From: JBBSAT01 sp044223665
Lineage (GTDB): Bacteria; Myxococcota_A; Polyangia; Polyangiales; Sandaracinaceae
DNA: 64,000 nucleotides
Assembly: GCA_044223665.1 (NCBI GenBank)
Contig: JBGALT010000021.1
Span: forward strand, 6,177 to 70,176
Direction: 5' to 3'
The notes below the pieces were generated by a model. That model was given only the letters and a program-made list of their open reading frames with translations. It had not been told where the DNA came from and did not search any database. The stretch's first letter is position 1. Each line of letters begins with the position of its first letter. The position numbers and the translations under genes were made by a program. Shown piece by piece: positions 34,731 through 43,448 of this stretch.

Positions 34731-35495
34731 CGGCGAGCGCACGTCCGTGCGCCGAGCCGAGCCGATCGACCGCCGCGTGATTGCCGTAGAAGAGGCGGCT
34801 TCCGACGCGCGCGCTCGCGCAGGCGCGCATGGGCCCCGCGTCGAAGGGCGCGCGATGGCCGCCCCGCGCGCCGGCACGCCCCCGAGCGTCTCCGCGAGCA
34901 CGCCGGCCGCCACGTTCGCCCAGTAGTGATAGGTGTCGCCCAGCGGATCGCCGCCGCGCGAGAGCGTCGCCGGGAAGCCGGCGATGCTGCAGCCCGCGCG
35001 GCACCGCCGCTCGAGACCGCGCCGCGCCTCCTCGCCGAGAGCCCGCACGTCCCGCTCGCGCGCGAGCTGGCGCGTCGCGAGGTGGAGGGCGAGCAGGGCC
35101 GTCCAGGCGTCGGGCTCCACCTCGAGCGCGAGCGCGAGCTGCTCGGCGACCGAGAGTGGAGGCGCCCCGGATGCCGCGTGGCCCTCGAGCTGCGTGAGGA
35201 GCGCGAGCGCGCTCCCTCGCGGGAGCGCCTCGGACGGAAGCGGCGCGTCGTGATCGTCGGCGAACGAGACGAGAGCCGAGACGATGCGGACCGGCGAGCC
35301 GCTCACGCGGAGCGGGCGCGCGCCGAGCGCGGCGCACAAGCCCTCGAGGTCGGCCGCGCGCTCCACCACTTCGCGCGGCGCGCGCGCGCGGTCGGCCTCC
35401 ACACGCTCGCGGTACGCCGGCCAGCGCGGCATCGCCGGCGAGGTCGCGACGGCCACGAACGAGCGCGCCGCGAGCGAGAGATCGCGCAGCGTCAC
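34698..35495 (-). CDS. Hypothetical protein with a probable C-terminal frameshift
   Basis: I do not recognise the family. The 265-residue reading starts at a GTG whose GTGA overlaps the stop of the Mpo1-like gene. The N-terminal 220 residues look like a real soluble helical protein (LRDLSLAARSFVAVATSP, VSALVSFADDHDAPLPSEAL, DTYHYWANVAAGVLAETLGG). After about 34850 this frame becomes Arg/Ser/Thr-rich, while the neighbouring frame reads smoothly (FDAGPMRACASARVGSRLFYGN, HAAVDRLGSAHGRALAAHA), so a one-base indel, natural or an assembly error, is likely there. The last residues are antisense to the repeat copy at 34562-34730. Confidence 0.68.
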   Translation of the reverse strand: MTLRDLSLAARSFVAVATSPAMPRWPAYRERVEADRARAPREVVERAADLEGLCAALGARPLRVSGSPVRIVSALVSFADDHDAPLPSEALPRGSALALLTQLEGHAASGAPPLSVAEQLALALEVEPDAWTALLALHLATRQLARERDVRALGEEARRGLERRCRAGCSIAGFPATLSRGGDPLGDTYHYWANVAAGVLAETLGGVPARGAAIARPSTRGPCAPARARASEAASSTAITRRSIGSARRTDVRSPLTPRALCLRG

Positions 35496-35929
35496 TGGTT
35501 GGCCGAGCTCTGCATCCAGGCGAGCACGTGCGGGGCCTGCTTCACGGCCTGCGAGAGCGCGTCCTCGAAGCCGCCGCCGACGCCCACGAGCGCGAGGCAC
35601 TCGACGCCGAACAGGCGCCAGTTGCAGAAGCCCGCGCGGATCGGTGCGCGGAACGTCATCGGCGCGTTGCGCTCGATCCACCAGTGACCGCCGAACGCGC
35701 ACAGGTAGCCGATCGCCACCGCGGCGATCGCCATCCACGGCGTTCCATCCAGCGCCGAGAGCGCGAAGCCAGCGAGGCACACGGCGGAGCCGAGGAAGTG
35801 CAGGCGCCGCGTCATCGGGTGCTGATGGTGGAGCAGGTAGTGCGCCCAGAACTCGCGAAAGGAGATGCGGTCCGGCACGGGGAGGGTGCCGTGCTCCGAG
35901 GAGAGCGAGGGGGCGTTCGCCGAGGCCAT
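35492..35929 (-). CDS. Mpo1-like (DUF962) membrane protein
   Basis: The 145-residue protein contains FREFWAHYLLHHQHPMTRRLHFLGSA-type residues (HPMTRRLHFLG, about residues 38-48) and FGGHWWIERNAP, the conserved His-rich blocks of the DUF962/Mpo1 family, with two to three hydrophobic segments between them. Yeast Mpo1 is an iron-dependent dioxygenase in the alpha-oxidation of 2-hydroxy fatty acids; bacterial members are assumed to act on fatty acids or to be structural relatives. The ATG at 35929 gives the expected length. Its stop overlaps the start of the next minus-strand gene. Confidence 0.86.
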   Translation of the reverse strand: MASANAPSLSSEHGTLPVPDRISFREFWAHYLLHHQHPMTRRLHFLGSAVCLAGFALSALDGTPWMAIAAVAIGYLCAFGGHWWIERNAPMTFRAPIRAGFCNWRLFGVECLALVGVGGGFEDALSQAVKQAPHVLAWMQSSANQ

Positions 35930-36095
35930 GCGCGCAGACTGGCGCGTGCCGCGCGCGCCGTCTCGCGCTCCGGCCCGAGCGGCTCGTCCGACGGCGCCAG
36001 CGGGCGCGCTCGCAGCCCGAGCGGTGGCCCGCGCGTGGGAATGTCGGGCGCGCTGCGGGGTTGATCCGTCGTCTGTGCTCGGTACGCTTGCCGTG

Positions 36096-37748
36096 ATGAC
36101 CTCTGCTCCGCGCCCGATCCGTGATCCGCAAGGAGTGCTCGCCCCGGAGCCCGCGGACGGGAGCGGGCACCGCCCGCGGACGGGAGGGGCCGGAGTGGGC
36201 GAGCCGATCGTGCTGGCGGCCCTCGCGGCGCTGGCGTTTCTCGCGCCGGCGTTCGGCGCCGCGCCCGCAGCGGCCCAAGAGATGAGCGATCGCGCGATCG
36301 ACCGCTGCACGCGGGCGGCCGTTCGGATCCAGGTGGACGTCGCGGGCGGAAGCAGCATCGGCTCGGGCAGCATCATCGACGCGCACGGCTACGTGCTCAC
36401 GAACTTCCACGTCGTGGGCAACGTGCGCCACGGTAGCCACGGCGGGCCGGCGAGCTTCTACGACGTCGACCACGTGCAGATCGCCACCGTCAGCTCGGCG
36501 CGCGACGCCGCGACCACGCGCTACATCGGCCGCGTGGTGCGCGGCGACGTGCGGCTCGATCTCGCGCTGATCCGCATCGTCGCCAACGCCGACGGCACGC
36601 CGCTCGCGGCGGGCACCACCTTCCCCACGGTCCCGCTCGCCGGCACCGACGCGCTCCAGCCGGGCTCGAGCCTGTGGGCGTTCGGCTTCCCGATGGGCGT
36701 GCGCACGATCAACGTCACCGGCGGCCACATGACGGGCTTCCAGATGGGCAGCGCGAGCGGCTCGGAGACGCCGCTCGTCTCCTGGATCCGCACCGATGCG
36801 GAGTTCAACCCCGGCAACTCCGGCGGCATGCTCGTCGACCGCCAGGGGCGCCTCGTCGCGGTGCCCACGGCCGTGGTGTCGAGCGGCGAGACGCTCGAGC
36901 CGATCGAGCTCGCGCGCCCCGTGGAGCGGATCCCGAGCGAGTGGACCCACGCGCTCGCGCACCCGCCGATCGACGATCAGATCGTCACCGGCATCACCGA
37001 CCTCGTGGCCGGCACGGATCTCACCGACCACGCCGTGGGCGACACGGGCGGCATGGACGGCGCCGAGGTTTTCTACTACCGCGTGCCCGACGAGCGCCCG
37101 GCGTTGATCGCGGTGACTCCCTCGCTCCCCGTGGGTCTCATCGGCCCGAGCGGCGACATCGGGCGCGAGGGCCGCGGCTCGGTGCAGATCTACGCGCAGG
37201 ATCCGACGGGGCTCACACTGGCGGTGCTGGTGCCCCGCTCGGACGACGGCGCCCCCGTCGACTTCACGCTGCACTTCGAGCAGACGACGGCGCCGCCGCC
37301 ACCTTCGGTCGCCGGCTATCCGCCGGTCCCGCCCGGCTACGGCTACGGCCCGCGCGGCCCGTACCCGCCACGCTACGGGGCGCGCACGGCGCCACCGCCA
37401 CCGACCGTGGTGGGCCCGCCCGTCTCGGTGCACGGCCGCGTCATCGACGCGAGCACCGGCGCCGCCGTTCCCTCGGCGACCGTGATGGTGGCGCGCCCGG
37501 GCGTCGATCTCGCGTCCACGCTCTCGCTCGTGCAGGTCGGCCGCCTCTCGCAGGCGCAGCTGCAGTCGTACCTCGTCGCCACCGCCCAGACCGACGCCGA
37601 GGGCTACTACACCCTCGCCAACGTCCCGCGCGGCCGATTCGGCGGCGCCGCCGTGACCACCGGCTACGCGCCTGCGATGATCACGCTGAGCATCGGCCCG
37701 AGCGAGCCAGCGCTCATCGAGGCGCTTCCGATCCAGCTCAGTCACTGA
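36096..37748 (+). CDS. Deg-like trypsin-family serine protease with C-terminal beta-sandwich domain
   Basis: The 550-residue exported protease has a trypsin-like domain with His 105 (TNFHVVG), Asp 155 (LDLALIR) and Ser 242 (NPGNSGG), the complete triad of the S1C type. No PDZ domain is seen. Residues 400-430 are a Pro/Tyr/Gly linker (GYPPVPPGYGYGPRGPYPP), followed by VSVHGRVIDASTGAAVPSA to the end, a carboxypeptidase-regulatory-like beta-sandwich. The signal peptide core is at residues 39-60 and is preceded by 27 residues (Q12-I38) encoded by the dispersed repeat at 36128-36209. The ATG at 36096 is the first good start; removal of the repeat would leave a normal signal peptide, so the element probably inserted into the n-region. 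Confidence 0.9.
   Translation: MTSAPRPIRDPQGVLAPEPADGSGHRPRTGGAGVGEPIVLAALAALAFLAPAFGAAPAAAQEMSDRAIDRCTRAAVRIQVDVAGGSSIGSGSIIDAHGYVLTNFHVVGNVRHGSHGGPASFYDVDHVQIATVSSARDAATTRYIGRVVRGDVRLDLALIRIVANADGTPLAAGTTFPTVPLAGTDALQPGSSLWAFGFPMGVRTINVTGGHMTGFQMGSASGSETPLVSWIRTDAEFNPGNSGGMLVDRQGRLVAVPTAVVSSGETLEPIELARPVERIPSEWTHALAHPPIDDQIVTGITDLVAGTDLTDHAVGDTGGMDGAEVFYYRVPDERPALIAVTPSLPVGLIGPSGDIGREGRGSVQIYAQDPTGLTLAVLVPRSDDGAPVDFTLHFEQTTAPPPPSVAGYPPVPPGYGYGPRGPYPPRYGARTAPPPPTVVGPPVSVHGRVIDASTGAAVPSATVMVARPGVDLASTLSLVQVGRLSQAQLQSYLVATAQTDAEGYYTLANVPRGRFGGAAVTTGYAPAMITLSIGPSEPALIEALPIQLSH
36128..36209 (+). repeat. Dispersed palindromic repeat, copy C, in frame within a coding region
   Basis: The 82-base element is identical at 74 positions to 25547-25628 read on the other strand, with no indels. 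It contains an internal inverted repeat around CGGACGGGAGCGGGC and GCCCGCGGACGG. It encodes residues 12-38 of the protease in the same frame as in copy B. Confidence 0.87.
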
Positions 37749-37878
37749 GCGGGGGATCGGCCCACGCGGGCAACCTTCGATGCAGCCGGAGAGGCAGGAT
37801 GACACGCAGCGGATGGGGCCGGCGCGCACCGAGCCGCGGGAGGTGACGAACGCGCCCGAGTGATCTAGACCCGGCGCC

Positions 37879-40677
37879 ATGTCGAAGGCGCGTCAGCTCG
37901 TGGTCCTGGCTCTGGCGGGAGTGATTGGTTGCGGCGGCGGCGGCGGGAGCTCCGAGCCGCACACGGCGCCTCCTCCTCCTGCCACCACGTCGGGCGGTGA
38001 CGCCACGAGCGACGCCGATGCGACGCCGCTGCGCTTGCCGACCGACGTCACGCCCACGCGCTACGCGCTCACCGTCGCGATCGACCCCGCGCAGCAGGTC
38101 TTCACCGGCGTCGCGGAGATCGACGTCACGCTCGAGCACCGCCAGTCGCGCATCTGGATCCACGGCCAGCACCTCACCGTCAGCGAGATCGTCGCCACCG
38201 AGTCGGGCCGCGAGCCCATCTCGGGCGAGTGGCGCAGCGTCGACGACGAAGAAGGCATCGCGCGCGTCGTGCTCGAGCGCCCCGTCGGCCCGGGCAACGT
38301 GCGCCTGCGCATCCGCTACACCGCACACTTCGACGAGACCCTCGAGGGCCTCTACCGCGTCGACGTCGGCGAGGACCACTACGCCTTCACGCAGTTCGAG
38401 TCGATCGCGGCACGCAAGGCCTTCCCGTGCTTCGACGAGCCGCGCTTCAAGACGCCCTTCGACGTCACGCTCGTGGCGCCCGAGGCGCTCGGCGCGTTCG
38501 CGAACACGCGGCAGCTCGAGACGGGCACGGCGGGCAACGGCCTCACGAGCCACCGCTTCGCGACGACCGAGCCGCTCCCGACGTATCTCGTCGCGTGGGC
38601 CGTCGGCCCGATCGACGTCGTCGAGGGCACCATCCCGCCCTCGAGCGTGCGCTCGACGCCGCTCCCGTTCCGGGGCCTGGCGCCGCGCGGCCGCGGGGCC
38701 GAGATGGCGTTCGCGATGGAGCACACGCCGGCCATCGTGCAGGCGCTCGAGGAGTGGTTCGGCATCGCCTACCCGTTCGACAAGCTCGACATCGTCGCCG
38801 TGCCGGACTTCGCCGCCGGCGCGATGGAGAACGCGGGCCTGGTCACCTTCCGTGACTCGCTCCTTCTCCTCTCGGCCGATCCGCCGGTCTCGCAGCAGCG
38901 CGCGTACGCGTTCGTGATGGCGCACGAGCTCGCGCACCAGTGGTTCGGCGACCTCGTCACGATGGCGTGGTGGGACGACCTCTGGCTCAACGAGGCGTTC
39001 GCGAGCTGGATGGAGACCGGCATCGTCCAGCGCGTGTTCCCCGAGTTCCACGCCGAGCTCACCGAGCTGACGACCGAGCTCGAGGGCTTCGAGGCCGACT
39101 CGCTCGCGAGCGCGCGCCAGATCCGGCAGCCGATCGAGTCGCGCCACGACATCTCGAACGCGTTCGACGGGATCACCTACAGCAAGGGCGCGAGCGTGAT
39201 CATGACGCTCCAGCACTGGCTCGGGCCGGACGCCTTCCAGCAGGGCATCCGTAGCTACCTCACCTCGCACGCGCGCGGCAGCGCCACCACGGCGGACCTC
39301 GTCGCGGCGCTCTCGGCGGCCAGCCACCAGGACGTCGGCCCGGTGCTCGACGCCTTCACGCTGCGCCCCGGCATTCCGCTCCTCGCCACGACCGTGACGT
39401 GCACCGACGGCGCGCCGGCGACGGTCAGCTTCGCGCAGAGCCGCTACCTGCCGATGGGCTCGCACGCCGAGAGCGCGATGAGCTGGCCGGTGCCGCTCTG
39501 CGTGCGCTACGGCGTGTCGAGCGCCGGGGCGCATCCGACGACCACGGTGCAGACGACGTGCGGCGTGGTGTCGGCGGAGTCGCCTTCGATCACGCTCGAG
39601 GGCAACGCCTGCCCCGCGTGGGTGCAGCCCAACGCCGACGGCAGCTCGTACGCACGCTTCACGCTGCCCGACGAGTGGCTCGCCCGCCTCGCCACAGCGA
39701 TGAGCGCGCCGACGCCGCGCGGAGGGATCCCGGTGCTGAGCGATCGCGATCGCGTGACGGTGGCGGACTCGGTGGGCGCGGGCTTCCAGGCGGGGCGCAT
39801 CCCGTTCGCGTCGGCGCTCGGCACGCTCGCGCCGCTCGCGAGCTCGACCAATCGCTTCGTCGCGACGGCGCCGACGGGTCTGCTCTCGTTCGCGCACGAC
39901 TACCTGCTCGAGCCCTCGGACGGGGCGGCCTTCCAGCGCTACGGCAGCCAGCTCTACGCCTCGCAGCTGCGCACGCTGGGCTGGGCGCCGCGTCGCGGTG
40001 TGACGGAGGACGGCGACACGCGCCTCTTGCGCGCGGCGGTGCTCACGTTCCTCGCGCTCGAGGCGCGCGACGCGGGCGTGCGGCGCGAGGCGGCGCGCCG
40101 CGGGCAGGCCTACGTGGCGGGCGGGACGATCCACGCCGACGCGGTGCCGACCGATCTCGCCGAGATGGCGCTCACCGTGGCGGCGCAGGAGGGCGACGCG
40201 GCGTTCTTCGACTCGCTGGTGTCGATCCTCGGCACGAGCGAGGACGCGGTCGTGCGCGGCAACATCCTGCGCGCGATCGCCCAGGTCGACGACGACGCGC
40301 TGCGACCGCGGGCGCTCGCGCTCGCGCTCGACGAGCGCCTGCGCGTGAACGAGGTCTTCCGCCCGATCTCCGGCCAGTTCGGCGACCCGGCGGGCCGCGA
40401 CGCGGCGTGGACCTGGCTCCAGGCCAACTACGACGGCCTGCGCCAGCACATCGGCCCCGAGTACGCGGGCTACCTGCCGCTCGTGACGGCCGGGTTCTGC
40501 ACGCACGCGCGCGCCGAGGAGGTCCGTGCCTTCTTCGCGCCGCGCATGGCCGAGACCAGCGGTGGCCCGCGCAACCTCGACGGCGCCGTCGAGGAGATCG
40601 AGCTCTGCGCGGCCCGCGCAGACGCGAACCGCGAGAGCGCCCGCACGTTCTTCCGGACACCGCCGGCCCGGCATTGA
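37879..40677 (+). CDS. M1-family aminopeptidase lipoprotein
   Basis: The 932-residue protein is a zinc aminopeptidase. GAMEN is at residues 314-318, the zinc site HELAH at 349-353 with the third ligand Glu 372 in LNEAFASW. The N-terminal beta domain (LPTDVTPTRYALTVAIDP) and a C-terminal helical, ERAP1_C-like region complete the family layout. The N-terminus VLALAGVIGC-GGGGG is a lipoprotein signal with a Gly/Thr/Pro-rich spacer, so the enzyme is anchored in the envelope rather than cytosolic as PepN. It probably degrades peptides made by periplasmic proteases such as the preceding gene's product; that link is inferred. Confidence 0.95.
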   Translation: MSKARQLVVLALAGVIGCGGGGGSSEPHTAPPPPATTSGGDATSDADATPLRLPTDVTPTRYALTVAIDPAQQVFTGVAEIDVTLEHRQSRIWIHGQHLTVSEIVATESGREPISGEWRSVDDEEGIARVVLERPVGPGNVRLRIRYTAHFDETLEGLYRVDVGEDHYAFTQFESIAARKAFPCFDEPRFKTPFDVTLVAPEALGAFANTRQLETGTAGNGLTSHRFATTEPLPTYLVAWAVGPIDVVEGTIPPSSVRSTPLPFRGLAPRGRGAEMAFAMEHTPAIVQALEEWFGIAYPFDKLDIVAVPDFAAGAMENAGLVTFRDSLLLLSADPPVSQQRAYAFVMAHELAHQWFGDLVTMAWWDDLWLNEAFASWMETGIVQRVFPEFHAELTELTTELEGFEADSLASARQIRQPIESRHDISNAFDGITYSKGASVIMTLQHWLGPDAFQQGIRSYLTSHARGSATTADLVAALSAASHQDVGPVLDAFTLRPGIPLLATTVTCTDGAPATVSFAQSRYLPMGSHAESAMSWPVPLCVRYGVSSAGAHPTTTVQTTCGVVSAESPSITLEGNACPAWVQPNADGSSYARFTLPDEWLARLATAMSAPTPRGGIPVLSDRDRVTVADSVGAGFQAGRIPFASALGTLAPLASSTNRFVATAPTGLLSFAHDYLLEPSDGAAFQRYGSQLYASQLRTLGWAPRRGVTEDGDTRLLRAAVLTFLALEARDAGVRREAARRGQAYVAGGTIHADAVPTDLAEMALTVAAQEGDAAFFDSLVSILGTSEDAVVRGNILRAIAQVDDDALRPRALALALDERLRVNEVFRPISGQFGDPAGRDAAWTWLQANYDGLRQHIGPEYAGYLPLVTAGFCTHARAEEVRAFFAPRMAETSGGPRNLDGAVEEIELCAARADANRESARTFFRTPPARH

Positions 40678-40744
40678 TCGCGGCACGGAGCGGGCGGCCC
40701 GTACGCGCGGCGCGGACGTCGGTACGCGAGCTGGGCGCGCCGGC

Positions 40745-40891
40745 GCCCTCACCCTGCCTCTCCCACGTCGTGGGAGAGGGGCCGAGCTCCGTGCCCGCCG
40801 CTGCTCGCCGTAACGGACTGCCTGGCGATTCGCCCCGGAGCTCGTTCCTCTCCCCACGACGTGGGCGACGTGGGAGAGGTTAGGTGAGGGC
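40745..40891. repeat. MITE-like element with 26-base terminal inverted repeats
   Basis: The ends 40745-40770 and 40866-40891 are inverted repeats differing at three adjacent positions; each carries CTCTCCCACGTCG or its complement. The 147-base interior has no coding capacity. It fills the 304-base gap 40678-40981 between the aminopeptidase and the parvulin genes; no other feature is seen there. Confidence 0.85.
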
Positions 40892-40981
40892 ACCAGCCCC
40901 CCACGCGCGCCGAGGCCCGCCGCCCCCCGGCCCGGTTGCCGCCCGTTCGGCGACCGTGCTAATCCGGCCTCGGTTTCGTCC

Positions 40982-42049
40982 ATGAATCGCCGTCTTCTCG
41001 CGCTCCTCTGCGCCTCGGTCGTCGGATCGATCGCGCTCGCTTGCTCGGGCGGCGATGGCGAGCAGGGCGGCGGCGGCCGGCCGGACGAGCCGCGCGTGCA
41101 CGGGCTCACCGAGGAGCAGGCGGCGCAGACGCTCGCGAAGATCGGCGATCACACGATCACGGTGGGCGAGTTCGCCGAGGCGATCGCCAACAAGGGGCCT
41201 TATCTCTCGGCCCGCTACAACAGCCCCGAGCGCCGGCGCGAGCTGCTCGACCAGATGGTGCGCTTCGAGCTGCTCGCCCAGGAGGCGCACGCGCAGCACT
41301 TCGACGAGGCGCCCGAGGTGCGGCGCACCGAGCAGCAGCTCGTGATCCGCCGCTTCCTCGAGCACGAGTACGAGGAGCGCATCCAGCCCGAGGACATCAC
41401 CGACGACGAGGTGCGCGCGTACTACGAGGCGCACCCCACGGAGTTCCACCAGCCCGAGCAGGTCCGCATCAGCCACATCCTCTTCGCGCGCGAGGCCGAC
41501 GCGCAGCGCGTGCTGCGTCAGCTCCAGGCCAGCCCCTCCGACGTGCGCCTGTTCCGGCAGCTCGCCGAGCAATTCGACACCGACGAGAGCACCCGCGACC
41601 GCTTCGGCGACGTGGGCTTCTTCTCGCGCCCGGCCGAGCGCCGCGAGGGTGAGCCGACCGTCCCCGAGGAGGTCGCGACGGCGGCCTTCTCGCTCGAGAC
41701 GATCGGCGCCGTCTACGGCGAGGTCGTGCACAGCGCGCGCGGCTACGAGATCGTGAAGCTCACGGGCCGCCGCGGCGCGCTCGACCGCTCGCTCGAGGAG
41801 TCCTCGCGGCCGATCCGCAGCCGGCTCGTGCGCGAGCGGCGCGAGCACGAGATCGAGGCGCTCGTCGAGCGGCTCACCTCGGAGGCCGACGTCGAGGAGC
41901 ACCTCGACGTGCTCGACGCCATCCACATCGAGGACGAGGGCGGCAGCTACCCTGCCATCCCCGAGGGCGCCGTCGACGGACCCGTGTCGCCGCGCCTGCC
42001 GCCGGGCGCGCCGGTTCCGACGCCGCCCACGACGGGAGCGACGCCATGA
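40982..42049 (+). CDS. Parvulin-type peptidyl-prolyl isomerase lipoprotein (PpiC/PrsA-like)
   Basis: The 355-residue protein has a signal peptide with lipobox ending IALAC-SGG, an N-terminal SurA-N-like helical part, and a parvulin domain (HQPEQVRISHILFAREADAQ, GDVGFFSRPAERREGEPTVP, EVVHSARGYEIVKLTGR). Such anchored parvulins help outer-membrane or secreted proteins fold. A Pro-rich tail closes the protein. Its stop overlaps the start of the SurA-like gene (ATGA), so both chaperones are made together. Confidence 0.92.
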   Translation: MNRRLLALLCASVVGSIALACSGGDGEQGGGGRPDEPRVHGLTEEQAAQTLAKIGDHTITVGEFAEAIANKGPYLSARYNSPERRRELLDQMVRFELLAQEAHAQHFDEAPEVRRTEQQLVIRRFLEHEYEERIQPEDITDDEVRAYYEAHPTEFHQPEQVRISHILFAREADAQRVLRQLQASPSDVRLFRQLAEQFDTDESTRDRFGDVGFFSRPAERREGEPTVPEEVATAAFSLETIGAVYGEVVHSARGYEIVKLTGRRGALDRSLEESSRPIRSRLVRERREHEIEALVERLTSEADVEEHLDVLDAIHIEDEGGSYPAIPEGAVDGPVSPRLPPGAPVPTPPTTGATP

Positions 42050-43029
42050 AACACGTTCGTGTGGCTCTGGTGCTGGCAGCGCTCGCGGGCTCGCTCGCGG
42101 CGCCCTTCGTGGTCGTGCAGCCGACGGAAGCCGACGTCATCGAGCGCGTCGTCGCCGTCGTGAACGACGACGCGATCTTCCTCAGCGAGCTGCGCGAGAA
42201 GGCCGCGCCCTACCTCTCGCGCGCGATGGGCGCGCCGACCGAGGCGCAGCGCCTCCAAGCCATCCGCCAGATCTACGCGCAGATGCTCGACCACCTCATC
42301 GACCAGAAGCTCGTCGAACAGGCGGCCGAGGAAGAGGAGATCACGGTCACGGACGCCGACGTGACGGCGGCGATCGACAACGTGCGCCAGCAGTCGGGTC
42401 TGACCGGCGATGCGTTCTGGGCCGCGGTGGCCGAGCAGGGCTTCGGCACCGAAGAGGAGTACCGCGCGGACATTCGCGCGCAGCTCGTGCACTTCCGCCT
42501 GCTGAACGAGCGGATGGGAAGCCGGGTCAACATCACGGAAGAAGACGTCCAGCAGCGCTACGACGAAGAGGTCGCGCGGGCTCGCCGCACGGCGCACTTC
42601 GACGCTGCCCAGATCCTCTTCCCCGTCGGCGACCACGCGTCCGCCTCCGACATCGCGCGCGTGCGCCGCGCCGCCGAGGCGGTCCGCGACGACATCGACG
42701 ACGAGGACGACTTCGAGGACGCGATGGCCGATCACGGCGGCCGCGAGCTCCACAACCTCTCGCAGGGCAGCCTCGACAGCGAGCTCGAAGAGACGCTGAT
42801 GAACCTCGAGGAGGGCGAGGTCAGCCCCGTCGTGCGCGGCAGCCGCGGCTTCTTCGTGTTCCTGCTCCGGGCGCGCCACTACGCGTCGGAGTCGGTGCCG
42901 AGCTACGAGAGCGTGCGGATGCAGCTCTACAACCAGATGCGCCAGGACGCGATGCAGCGTCAGGAGGCCGCGCTGATGGAAGAGCTGCGCCGCGACGCCT
43001 CGATCCAGCGCCTCCTCGACGAGGAGTGA
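42046..43029 (+). CDS. SurA-like periplasmic chaperone/isomerase
   Basis: The 327-residue protein has a cleavable signal peptide, then IERVVAVVNDDAIFLSELRE, the hallmark of the SurA N-terminal domain. DHLIDQKLVEQAAEE and a single parvulin-like domain follow (HFDAAQILFPVG through GEVSPVVRGSRGFFVFLL). Several active-site positions of parvulin seem poorly conserved, so the protein may act mainly as chaperone. Its partner is the preceding isomerase lipoprotein. The gene ends 419 bases before the next one. Confidence 0.9.
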   Translation: MKHVRVALVLAALAGSLAAPFVVVQPTEADVIERVVAVVNDDAIFLSELREKAAPYLSRAMGAPTEAQRLQAIRQIYAQMLDHLIDQKLVEQAAEEEEITVTDADVTAAIDNVRQQSGLTGDAFWAAVAEQGFGTEEEYRADIRAQLVHFRLLNERMGSRVNITEEDVQQRYDEEVARARRTAHFDAAQILFPVGDHASASDIARVRRAAEAVRDDIDDEDDFEDAMADHGGRELHNLSQGSLDSELEETLMNLEEGEVSPVVRGSRGFFVFLLRARHYASESVPSYESVRMQLYNQMRQDAMQRQEAALMEELRRDASIQRLLDEE

Positions 43030-43448
43030 TCCCGGTCCCGCGCGGCCGAGCAGCGCGCGCCGACGCCACTGCGAAGCGCGTCGCGGTTCCGTGGTACGAA
43101 AATGAAGGTCTAAGTATCGAGAATCGCTCGACACCGATCTGGCTGTCGATCAACAGGCCGCGTCGGTCGGGAGCGACCCTTTGCCCGCGGACGCTCCGCG
43201 CGAACGACGGCGCTCCGCTGAACACATTCCGCAGCGAGCCGCGGTTCGCTCGCACGGCGTGGGCAGAGGGGCGCACCCGCCCGGCGCGGCAGGCGATCAC
43301 TCGATGGGAGGCCCCCCATTTTCGTTCACCGCAGATGCGCCGCCGGCGCAGCCCAGCTCTCCCGCGACCGCGGGAGAGGGCTAGGGTGAGGGACCTGCGG
43401 AGCTCGAGCAGGGACACCGCCTCTGCGATCGGTGCCCGCTCGCCTTCG
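43030..43448. other. Intergenic region between convergent genes with a lower-GC stretch
   Basis: No gene is supported here. The part 43085-43150 is clearly less GC-rich than its surroundings and may be remnant or foreign DNA. The right part carries the hairpin element at 43357-43392. Arg/Pro-rich open frames across the region look like chance frames. Confidence 0.7.
43357..43392. repeat. Hairpin element with GGGAGAGG...TAGGGTGAGGG tail
   Basis: A perfect 10-base stem (CTCTCCCGCG, loop AC) is followed by GGCTAGGGTGAGGG. The same order of GGGAGAGG, TAGG and TGAGGG forms the right end of the element at 40866-40891, so it looks like a half copy of that family. Lying between convergent genes it may also stop transcription, although it lacks a T-run. 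Confidence 0.75.
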
